Positions 6,433-12,355 of a DNA stretch of 20,429 bases are shown in pieces. The notes below the pieces were generated by a model, which saw only the letters and a list, made by a program, of their open reading frames with translations, had not been told where the DNA came from and did no database searches. The stretch spans positions 1 through 20,429 of the forward strand of contig CALKDV010000399.1 in NCBI GenBank assembly GCA_938084085.1. The letters run 5' to 3'. Made by a program: the position numbers and the translations under genes. Source of the DNA: an uncultured Nannocystaceae bacterium. Its GTDB lineage: Bacteria; Myxococcota_A; Polyangia; Nannocystales; Nannocystaceae. The first letter of the stretch is position 1, and every line of letters begins with the position of its first letter.

Positions 6433-7725
6433 CTAAAGCGGCAGCGTCCCCTTGCCGGGGCCCATGAAAAAATACCAGCCAGCGCCAGCGGCTGCCAGCA
6501 AGAGCAAGAGCAGGACGTATTTGGCCGATCCGCCGGATTGCTTGGGCGGAGGGCTCTTTCCCATCGGGCCCGACGCCGTGTTTGCCTTGGCCCGGGGGAC
6601 ATCGCTGGGGATGGGGCTGTCGAAGTCCAGTCCGCCGGTGAGGTCGTCAATGGAGGGGAGCTCGCCGCCCATCAAGGTGTCAAGTGGTTGGGCGCCGTCG
6701 ATGAGGGAGTCGTCTTCCACATCCTCAATGGAGCGGAAGCTCGTCATCTCGTCTGCGAGGAGTCCCATGATGAGATCGTTCCCGCTGCTGACTTTAAGCT
6801 TGGCGCCACTTTGTTCTTTTCGGGTGGCGCGGTACTCCGCCAGCAGCTGTTTGAGGTCTCTGTCACTCACGCGCAGTCGGTGGGAGAAGAGGACTCCTAC
6901 GAGGTCGTCGGCGAATGCTGAGGAGGTGGTGTATCGCTGGTCGGGATCCTTGGCGAGCGCCTTGCGGAGGATCTTCTCGAGATCCTCGGGGACCTCGTCG
7001 TTGATCTCCGCAACGGGGGGGACCTCCGCCGCTCGAATCTTCTCGACGGTTTCAAAGTCGGTCTTGCCAAGGAATAATCTCCGCCCTGTGAGCATCTCAA
7101 AGCCGAGGATGCCGACGGCGAAGATGTCGGTGCGCAGGTCGACCTGTTGGCCCTGCGCCGCCTCTGGTGACAGGTAACTGAACTTGCCCTTCACAACGCC
7201 AGGGTCGGTGGACTCCACTTGCGTAGTGGCTTTGGCGAGGCCAAAGTCTGTCAGCTTGACCTCGCCGTTCCACGAGATCAAAATATTCGGTGGAGAGACA
7301 TCTCGGTGCACGATCCCGACGGGGTCGCCCGACTGCTCGTCACGGAGGCTGTGGGCGTAGTCGAGGCCCTTGAGCATCTCAATGAGGAGCCACACCGTGA
7401 GCGCGACGGGGAGCCTGCGACCGTGGGAGGAGAAATGCTCAAGCAGGCTTTTGAGGTTGGTCCCCTCCACGTACTCCATGACAATGAAGTACGTGTTGTC
7501 CGACTTTCCGATGTCGAAGACGGAGACGATGTTGGCGTGGTTGAGGTTGAGGCTCAGGCGCGCCTCATCCAAAAACATGCGTACGAACTTCTCGTCTTTG
7601 AGGAGCCCGGGGAGGATACGCTTGATGGCGACGCGGCGGGTGAATCCGGCCATCGCTTCTGCTTCTGCGACATAAACCTCCGCCATACCGCCGGAGTCGA
7701 GTTTGAAGAGGGGGCGGTACTGCAT
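6433..7725 (-). CDS. Hanks-type Ser/Thr protein kinase with C-terminal membrane anchor
   Basis: A 430-residue kinase. The catalytic domain covers about residues 3-285: glycine loop SGGMAEVYVAE (11-21), VAIK with Lys35, HRDVSPPN with catalytic Asp142 and Asn147, DFG at 160-162, and SPE at 186-188 in the APE position, followed by DIFAVGILGFEMLTGRR. The following about 110 residues are acidic and low in complexity, then come a Pro/Lys/Gly patch and one hydrophobic segment (about 403-420, YVLLLLLLAAAGAGWYFF). Only about ten residues follow it, so there is no extracytoplasmic sensor domain. It should phosphorylate Ser/Thr of cytoplasmic partners at the inner face of the membrane. The degenerate REC-GGDEF gene follows after 60 bp and may be a partner. 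An extended -10 promoter lies upstream. ATG 7725 starts directly before the kinase fold. Confidence 0.95.
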   Translation of the reverse strand: MQYRPLFKLDSGGMAEVYVAEAEAMAGFTRRVAIKRILPGLLKDEKFVRMFLDEARLSLNLNHANIVSVFDIGKSDNTYFIVMEYVEGTNLKSLLEHFSSHGRRLPVALTVWLLIEMLKGLDYAHSLRDEQSGDPVGIVHRDVSPPNILISWNGEVKLTDFGLAKATTQVESTDPGVVKGKFSYLSPEAAQGQQVDLRTDIFAVGILGFEMLTGRRLFLGKTDFETVEKIRAAEVPPVAEINDEVPEDLEKILRKALAKDPDQRYTTSSAFADDLVGVLFSHRLRVSDRDLKQLLAEYRATRKEQSGAKLKVSSGNDLIMGLLADEMTSFRSIEDVEDDSLIDGAQPLDTLMGGELPSIDDLTGGLDFDSPIPSDVPRAKANTASGPMGKSPPPKQSGGSAKYVLLLLLLAAAGAGWYFFMGPGKGTLPL

Positions 7726-7810
7726 GGTGGGTTTCGGACGAGGGAGAGAGGCGGGGATGGACGATTTGAGGACCGGGACCGGGCGGAGGGCCTCCGTCCT
7801 GGAAGCCCGG

Positions 7811-7819
7811 AGTATAGCA
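7811..7819 (-). promoter_or_regulatory. Extended -10 promoter candidate for the Ser/Thr kinase gene
   Basis: On the minus strand this reads TGCTATACT, which fits the extended -10 form TGn-TATAAT with one mismatch. No good -35 is seen at 16-18 bp (CCCCTA). Transcription would start near 7804, giving a leader of roughly 80 nt before the kinase ATG at 7725. The site is in the 118-bp gap after the DUF3108 gene, the only sizeable gap in the minus-strand block, so an internal promoter here is plausible. The leader carries a short palindrome at 7784-7796. Confidence 0.4.
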
Positions 7820-7843
7820 AACCTGCGGCGAGATAGGGGGCCA

Positions 7844-9037
7844 TCAACGTTCAGACGGGTCGACGGACACGCCTGCGGATTCGCGCGGCGGATCGTAGCC
7901 TGCGAGGATGAGTCGGAGGGTGCCCACCCAGATATTCGTCTCCATGATCACCGGGATCCGCCGTGAATCGGCCGAAACCCACGCTCGAAAGGTGTACGGT
8001 TCCTTGCCCTTCACGGGCTCTCCAAATCGATTGACACGGGTCATGGTGCCTTCGAGCAGCTCGAGGTCGCCTTTCTCTATTCCGAGTGCGGTCGCGAGCG
8101 AGGGGAGGGTGGAGGGTGGGGTCCGTCCACGAGAGACGATGTCCACGCGCAAGAGGGTTCGGATGTCCAACGTGTGCGCCACAGCTCGCTCATCGGGGTT
8201 GAGCCGCAGCGAGCGCACCCACGCGATTAAGCTCAGGGGGTCCAGGGTTCGCTCCGGGAGTCTTGTGGCGACTTGCCGCCGCCGCTCATCTTTCTGGTCG
8301 ACCACCCGGGCGAAGCCCCGGCCTTCAAAGGAGGTCTTTGTCACGCGGAGCTTGTATGGGGTCATGAGACCGCTTCGCCGGACGATGTTGGTGGCGAAGA
8401 CGCTCGCTCCAGAGCGGGCGTCGACAAAGCTCGACATCTCGTCCTCCACCGTGGCGAACATCCCGAGCACGCCGGAGGTGCTCGCGTACGCCCGCAACTC
8501 CACCGTGTCGCCGAGGCCGCGAGCGGACTCGCGGCCGGTCGCCGGGATTAGCGAGGCGACCGAGGCCTCCACCGTGCCCGTGGGATTGCCACTGAAGTAA
8601 AGCTCGAAGCGGAACTTGAGCCCAGGGCTGAGGACGCTTGTCCAAGGGCGCACGGGCGCGGAGGTGGGGCCTCGCCGTCGGCGGTCATCGAAACGCGGGC
8701 GATCGAGCGTCGCGCTCCATCCGGTCACGGAGATGGGGTAGGTGGGCGACCGTGAGTGAACCGAGGGGCTCCCCGCGTTGGGTACGCGCACGGCGTCGTG
8801 GGCGTTCGAATGCTGGCTCCGCTGGCGTCGCGCCTGCTGCTTCGTTTGCTGGGCCCGCGCGTTCGCCTCGCGCGAGGCCTCGGCGACCAGGGGGGGCTTG
8901 GTGCGCTTCGGTTTTGTGGCGGCGCTCGCGAGGCTGCCGTGGAGGCACAGGCAGCCCAGCGCGGTCACGAGGGCGCGCGAATGCTGTCGGCGTCGGCGAC
9001 GCAAGCAGAGCCGGACTCGTGGCGCAGGTCTTCGCAT
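7844..9037 (-). CDS. DUF3108 family exported protein
   Basis: A 397-residue protein. The N-terminus is very Arg-rich (1-21), followed by a hydrophobic core (about 22-38, ALVTALGCLCLHGSLA) and ASAA, which looks like a signal peptide. A Lys/Arg/Gln/Ser-rich, probably disordered stretch runs to about 130. The DUF3108 domain follows: PGLKFRFELYFSGNPTGTVEA (about 138-158), DPLSLIAWVRSLRL (about 266-279), and YTFRAWVSADSRRIPV leading to WVGTLRLILAGYD near the C-terminus. These proteins are predicted periplasmic or envelope proteins of unknown function with a large beta-structure. Start ATG 9037 has AAGG directly before it and is the start that includes the signal peptide. It is divergent from pdxA with only 30 bp between the start codons, so their promoters must overlap. 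Confidence 0.87.
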   Translation of the reverse strand: MRRPAPRVRLCLRRRRRQHSRALVTALGCLCLHGSLASAATKPKRTKPPLVAEASREANARAQQTKQQARRQRSQHSNAHDAVRVPNAGSPSVHSRSPTYPISVTGWSATLDRPRFDDRRRRGPTSAPVRPWTSVLSPGLKFRFELYFSGNPTGTVEASVASLIPATGRESARGLGDTVELRAYASTSGVLGMFATVEDEMSSFVDARSGASVFATNIVRRSGLMTPYKLRVTKTSFEGRGFARVVDQKDERRRQVATRLPERTLDPLSLIAWVRSLRLNPDERAVAHTLDIRTLLRVDIVSRGRTPPSTLPSLATALGIEKGDLELLEGTMTRVNRFGEPVKGKEPYTFRAWVSADSRRIPVIMETNIWVGTLRLILAGYDPPRESAGVSVDPSER

Positions 9038-9067
9038 CCTTCGCGTAGATGGTAGATTGAAACGGTC

Positions 9068-10054
9068 ATGTCCGCCACGTCCTCATCACGCCGCGCTGCG
9101 CTCGCCGTGACTCAAGGAGACCCGCGAGGGATCGGGCCCGAGCTCATCCTCCGCGCCTGCGCTGCGGGAAAGCTCGTGCCAGGAGATCGCGTCTTCGCGC
9201 GGCGCGACGTGCTTGAGGCCGCTGGACGGGGGGGGGAGCCTTGGGCGGCGTCGGGTCTTGAGCGCGCGACGAGCCTCCTCGTGGGGCCGGAAGTTTTTGC
9301 GCGTTCGAGCGGACCCCGGGATCCTACCTCCCAAGTGGAGGCGCTGGAGGCGGCGGTGAGCGCCCTGGACACCACGACCTTCGGCGGGTTGGTGACGGCG
9401 CCGATCGAGAAGCTCGCCTGCCAGCGGGCGGGTTTTGGCTTCCCCGGTCATACTGAATATCTGGCGACGTCTTCGGGGGTCGATTCCTTCGCGATGTGTC
9501 TGGTGGGTCCGACCTTGCGGGTGGCGCTGGTCACCATCCATGTGCCGCTTCGGGAGGTGGCCGATCGGGTGAGCACCGTCGGGGTGGCGGCGGTGGGGCG
9601 GCTGCTGGGCGCGGCGCTGCAGCGATGGTTCGGCGTCGCTTCGCCGAGGGTAGGCGTGCTTGGCCTCAACCCCCATGCGGGAGAGGGCGGTATGCTAGGG
9701 GTGGAAGACGCCGAGATAATCGCCCCGGCGGTGGAGGAGTTGAGTCGTTGGGGGAGCGGTCGACATATCGTCTTCGAGGGTCCCTTACCCGCGGACACCG
9801 CGTTCCCAAGACACCAGGCGGGTGACTTCGATGGCGTGGTCGCGATGTATCATGATCAAGGTCTTGGACCGTTTAAGCTCGCCCACTTTCATGACGGGGT
9901 GAACCTCACGCTTGGGCTGCCCTACGTCCGCACCTCTCCCGATCACGGCACGGCCTTCGACATTGCCGGCACCGGCCTCGCCAATCCATCGAGCATGTTC
10001 GCGGCGATCGATCTGGCTCGAAGCCTGGCATCTCGCGCCGGGTACGCCGACTAG
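9068..10054 (+). CDS. pdxA: 4-hydroxythreonine-4-phosphate dehydrogenase PdxA
   Basis: A 328-residue enzyme of normal family length. It oxidises 4-phosphohydroxy-L-threonine with NAD in the DXP-dependent route to pyridoxal phosphate. Family landmarks are present in order: TQGDPRGIGPELIL (15-28), VTAPIEK (109-115), GHTEYLA with substrate-contacting His128, IHVPL with His158, LNPHAGE with His203, YHDQGLGPFK with His262, and RTSPDHGTAFDIAG (288-301). The three metal ligands (158, 203, 262 here) correspond to the conserved histidines of the E. coli enzyme. Start ATG 9068 is close behind a possible promoter (TTCGCA 9031-9036, 16-bp spacer, TAGATT 9053-9058), so the leader would be very short; this promoter is weak. 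A run of nine G at 9228-9236 lies in the coding region. The stop shares CTAG with the convergent Crp-type gene. Confidence 0.96.
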   Translation: MSATSSSRRAALAVTQGDPRGIGPELILRACAAGKLVPGDRVFARRDVLEAAGRGGEPWAASGLERATSLLVGPEVFARSSGPRDPTSQVEALEAAVSALDTTTFGGLVTAPIEKLACQRAGFGFPGHTEYLATSSGVDSFAMCLVGPTLRVALVTIHVPLREVADRVSTVGVAAVGRLLGAALQRWFGVASPRVGVLGLNPHAGEGGMLGVEDAEIIAPAVEELSRWGSGRHIVFEGPLPADTAFPRHQAGDFDGVVAMYHDQGLGPFKLAHFHDGVNLTLGLPYVRTSPDHGTAFDIAGTGLANPSSMFAAIDLARSLASRAGYAD

Positions 10055-10767
10055 ATCAGCGCCCGCAGTCGCGTTTTGGAGGTGACGGTCACAGTGCGAC
10101 CGTTAATCAAGATTGCTTCGTTGTCGCGAAACTGCGCCAAGGTAAGAGAGACCGTTTCACGGGTCGAGCCGATAAGATTGGCCATCTCTTGGTGGGTGAT
10201 CTTCAGGCTGATGGAGGTCCCCTCCTCGTGGGGGACGCCGAAGTCCTCGGCGAGCTCGAGCAGCAACGCGGAGAGCTTCGCGGGCACGTCACGAAACACG
10301 AGGTGCTCAAGCTTTGTCTCCATGGCCCGCCGCCTACGGGCGATGAGCATCGCGAACTTTCGGCACATGACCGGGTGACGTTCGAGGAGCGAGAGCATTA
10401 ATTCGGCCGGGATGGAGGTGATGATGGCGTTCTTCATGGCCTCCGCCATCTCGTCACGGGGCTCTTGGCCGAAGACCTCAAGCTCCCCAAAACACTCACC
10501 GGCTCCGCGGTACGCGAGGGTGAGCTCTTTCCCATCCCGGGTCACCTTGCTGCATTTGACGCGGCCGCCGTGGACGAAATAAATCGAGTCGCCCGGATCT
10601 CCTCGCAAATAGATCACCTGCCGGCGGGCGAGTTCGTACAGTTCTGCGTGCTCCACGAGCTGCTGGTATTCGAAGGATTCGAGGCCTTCAAGCAGCTGAA
10701 TCTTGCGCAAAAGCCACTCAATTCGGTTGTTCCGGGAGGCCGGCTCGCTAGCAGGTGCGCCTTTCAT
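10051..10767 (-). CDS. Crp/Fnr family transcriptional regulator
   Basis: A 238-residue regulator. A cyclic-nucleotide-binding-like beta-roll spans about residues 25-115 (LRGDPGDSIYFVHGGRVKCSK, GAGECFGELEVFG), a long dimer helix about 120-155, and the winged helix-turn-helix about 160-235 (ITHQEMANLIGSTRETVSLTLAQF, the classic Crp/Fnr recognition helix). The cysteine arrangement of oxygen-sensing FNR is absent. Where Crp has Arg-Ser in the cAMP pocket this protein has RDE, so cAMP binding is uncertain. ATG 10767 is chosen over an in-frame TTG 27 bp further upstream. No ribosome-binding site precedes it, and a promoter ends about 8 bp before it, so the transcript may be leaderless. It is divergent from the minor pilin cluster and convergent with pdxA. 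Its targets are unknown. Confidence 0.93.
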   Translation of the reverse strand: MKGAPASEPASRNNRIEWLLRKIQLLEGLESFEYQQLVEHAELYELARRQVIYLRGDPGDSIYFVHGGRVKCSKVTRDGKELTLAYRGAGECFGELEVFGQEPRDEMAEAMKNAIITSIPAELMLSLLERHPVMCRKFAMLIARRRRAMETKLEHLVFRDVPAKLSALLLELAEDFGVPHEEGTSISLKITHQEMANLIGSTRETVSLTLAQFRDNEAILINGRTVTVTSKTRLRALI

Positions 10768-10775
10768 GTGCGGAA

Positions 10776-10804
10776 ACTGTAACCCAGGACACAAAAAGAG
10801 ACAA
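10776..10804 (-). promoter_or_regulatory. Sigma-70-like promoter of the Crp/Fnr-type gene
   Basis: On the minus strand TTGTCT (complement of 10799-10804) and TACAGT (complement of 10776-10781) are separated by 17 bp. Each hexamer matches the consensus at four of six positions with ideal spacing. The predicted start point, near 10769, is within a few bases of the ATG at 10767, in keeping with the missing ribosome-binding site. The pattern is seen in sequence; activity is an inference. Confidence 0.4.
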
Positions 10805-10812
10805 TGACTGAC

Positions 10813-10836
10813 TCGGGCTCTCGAAAAAGAGCCCGA
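10813..10836. repeat. Perfect 9-bp inverted repeat, 6-bp spacer
   Basis: The arms TCGGGCTCT (10813-10821) and AGAGCCCGA (10828-10836) are perfectly complementary around the spacer CGAAAA. There is no adjacent T-tract on either strand, so an intrinsic terminator is unlikely. It lies in the gap between the divergent Crp-type and fimT-like genes, roughly 90-115 bp upstream of the predicted sigma-54 start point, a usual place for an activator-binding site. It could also act as an RNA hairpin in a longer transcript. Confidence 0.6.
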
Positions 10837-10838
10837 AA

Positions 10839-10858
10839 GAGCGCGAAAGAGCGCGCTC
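10839..10858. repeat. Second inverted repeat, 7-bp arms, 6-bp spacer
   Basis: The arms GAGCGCG (10839-10845) and CGCGCTC (10852-10858) flank AAAGAG. This dyad starts two bases after the first one, has the same 6-bp spacer, and its centre is 24 bp from the centre of the first. The stretch also contains GAAAGAGCGC twice in tandem. Two dyads on nearly the same face of the helix, 70-115 bp upstream of a -24/-12 promoter, fit a pair of enhancer-binding sites. This role is inferred. Confidence 0.5.
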
Positions 10859-10901
10859 AGGGCCCCCCATGGAGAATTTGAACCGGCCGGTCAGCTTCGT
10901 C

Positions 10902-10917
10902 GGGCACGGGGGTTGCA
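10902..10917 (+). promoter_or_regulatory. Sigma-54 (-24/-12) promoter candidate for the minor pilin cluster
   Basis: The sequence GGGCACG-GGGG-TTGCA matches the sigma-54 consensus TGGCACG-N4-TTGCA at every defined base except the first. The invariant GG (10903-10904) and GC (10915-10916) are exactly 10 bp apart. Transcription would start near 10928, leaving a leader of about 113 nt before the fimT-like ATG at 11041. In Myxococcus and Pseudomonas the major pilin promoter is sigma-54 dependent through PilR, so a sigma-54 promoter ahead of pilin genes is biologically reasonable. Inverted repeats lie where an activator would bind. Confidence 0.6.
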
Positions 10918-11040
10918 GATGTCGCGGGCGTGTCCGCCGCCGCGGGTGGACCAGAATTTCCGTTTCGGCTTACTTCCATGTTTTACGCGCTCCTCCCAAC
11001 ACAGGGTAGTATTCCCAGCGCCCTCGAAAGGCCCCGCTCT

Positions 11041-11733
11041 ATGCATTCCGTTGCGAAGCTACGCAAAAAAGTATGGGAGGTACGTCTGCGCAAATCACGC
11101 AAACGCGGCTTCACGTTGATCGAAATGTTGGTGGTGATCGCCATCATCACAATATTCGCGGCGATAGCCTTCGTCAGCATCGGACAAAACAAGTTCGATT
11201 CTGTGCTCGCGCGCTACACGGCGGACGTTCGGGGGATGGTTATTCGAGCGCGCACTACCGCCACGCTCAACCAGACCCAGGTGTGGCTCGAGTTGTCGGA
11301 GACCAACGGCGAGGTGCTGACCCAGCTGTGGTGGCTCGATCCCGTGTTGGCGAGCGCTACCTACGGGACGGCGGTGCTGCTTGAGGATCTCGCCCTCTCG
11401 GAGTTCGACCGGAACTACGTGGGGGACAATGACGCGAAGTTTGGGGAATCTCCCGCGTGTATTTATCCCGTTGAAGTCGGGATTCGCCCGCCTTCCCAGG
11501 CCGTCGCGGTCGCCCGCGGCAGTGACTGTCTCAACGATCTTACGCGGATCGTGTTTTTGCCAAGCGGAGAGCTTTCGTTGGAGGTCACCGGGGCGCAGGT
11601 CCCGTTGTTTGGCGCAGGAGTGATGATCCCGGTGGTGGACCAGAGACTTGATGATGCACGAACCGCAACCCTCATCGAAATTTATCCTGGAGGGCTCGTG
11701 CGGGCCGTGGGCGGAGTGCAATATGACCAGTGA
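11041..11733 (+). CDS. Type IV minor pilin / pseudopilin, FimT/GspH-like
   Basis: A 230-residue prepilin. The leader of 23 residues is basic (KLRKK...RKSRKRG) and ends in Gly23, the prepilin peptidase (PilD) site, followed by FTLIEM with Glu at position +5 and a long hydrophobic helix (VVIAIITIFAAIAFVSIG). The globular part (SVLARYTADVRGMVIRARTTA, then a Cys-containing domain) fits the GspH/FimT group. Such proteins sit at the pilus tip and help start assembly. ATG 11041 is chosen because it gives a normal short leader and has GAAAGG about 10 nt upstream; in-frame upstream starts would produce an overlong leader. It is the first gene of a four-gene pilin-like set and overlaps the next gene by 11 bp. 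Confidence 0.88.
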   Translation: MHSVAKLRKKVWEVRLRKSRKRGFTLIEMLVVIAIITIFAAIAFVSIGQNKFDSVLARYTADVRGMVIRARTTATLNQTQVWLELSETNGEVLTQLWWLDPVLASATYGTAVLLEDLALSEFDRNYVGDNDAKFGESPACIYPVEVGIRPPSQAVAVARGSDCLNDLTRIVFLPSGELSLEVTGAQVPLFGAGVMIPVVDQRLDDARTATLIEIYPGGLVRAVGGVQYDQ

Positions 11734-12355
11734 TCATCAGGCAGTGTGTCACCCGCAGATGCGAGGCAGAGGCGCGAGCGCAGGCTTCTCGTTGCTCGAG
11801 GTGATGATGGCGCTCGTTGTATTCGTGATCGCGGTGGTCGGGATGGCAGCGATGCAATCTCGTGGCATTGAAGCGCAACGTGCGGCGACAGAGATTCGCG
11901 AGGGCGAGCGAGTCGCCCAAAGCGCGATCGCGGAGCTTAACGCGCGCGGCTTCCCTGACCTGCTCGCCACGGACTTCTCTGGTGCAGCGGCGCTCCCCCC
12001 GTACACGGATACCGCCGCGACGCGACCGATCTCCGATTTTCGCGGCCCGCCAGTCGACGATCCGCTCAACGTGACTCGTCCCGGTGTTCGCGAGCAGTTC
12101 TTCTCGGTGTATCGCAGTGTGCTGCCGATCCCGGAGTCGGCGGCCACCGCAGCGGAGATCGTGGGCGTGCAATTGGTGGTGCAGGTCATGTGGGTGGATA
12201 CGACAGCCTCCAACGCGCCCCCGCCAGCGACCGCGACCGCCGCGAGCATGGTGCCGGAAAACATTGATCCAGCAGATGCGAACTTCGTGTCGTGGGGTCG
12301 TTCGGTGGAGCTTCGAACGGTGCTCATGGATAATCGAGGAGTGACGAGCCCATGA
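11723..12355 (+). CDS. pilV: Type IV minor pilin, PilV-like
   Basis: A 210-residue prepilin. Residues 1-21 form the leader ending in Gly21, followed by FSLLEVMMALVVFVIAVVGMAAMQ, with Glu at +5 and the typical hydrophobic helix. FSLLEVM-A-VV and the following GMAAMQSRGIEAQRAA are typical of PilV/GspI-type proteins. The C-terminal domain ends in a beta-rich segment (GVQLVVQVMWVDT, SVELRTVLMDN). ATG 11723 is supported by GGAG six bases upstream; an ATG at 11759 would also give a working leader but lacks such a site. It overlaps fimT-like by 11 bp and its stop overlaps the next start as ATGA, so the genes are translationally linked. The symbol is assigned from motif and gene order. Confidence 0.83.
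   Translation: MTSDHQAVCHPQMRGRGASAGFSLLEVMMALVVFVIAVVGMAAMQSRGIEAQRAATEIREGERVAQSAIAELNARGFPDLLATDFSGAAALPPYTDTAATRPISDFRGPPVDDPLNVTRPGVREQFFSVYRSVLPIPESAATAAEIVGVQLVVQVMWVDTTASNAPPPATATAASMVPENIDPADANFVSWGRSVELRTVLMDNRGVTSP

Noticed and set aside
7784..7796. CGGAGG-C-CCTCCG-type palindrome in the kinase leader
   Set aside because: It is a GC-only dyad with a one-base centre, too tight for an RNA hairpin, and unremarkable at this base composition.
10813..10858. Inverted repeats as an intrinsic terminator
   Set aside because: Neither repeat is followed by a T-run on the relevant strand, and both lie upstream of, not after, the flanking divergent genes.
10870..10892. GGTTCAAATTCTCC on the minus strand, resembling a tRNA T-loop
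   Set aside because: The flanking bases do not form a T-stem, and no anticodon arm, D-arm or matching acceptor stem can be found nearby.
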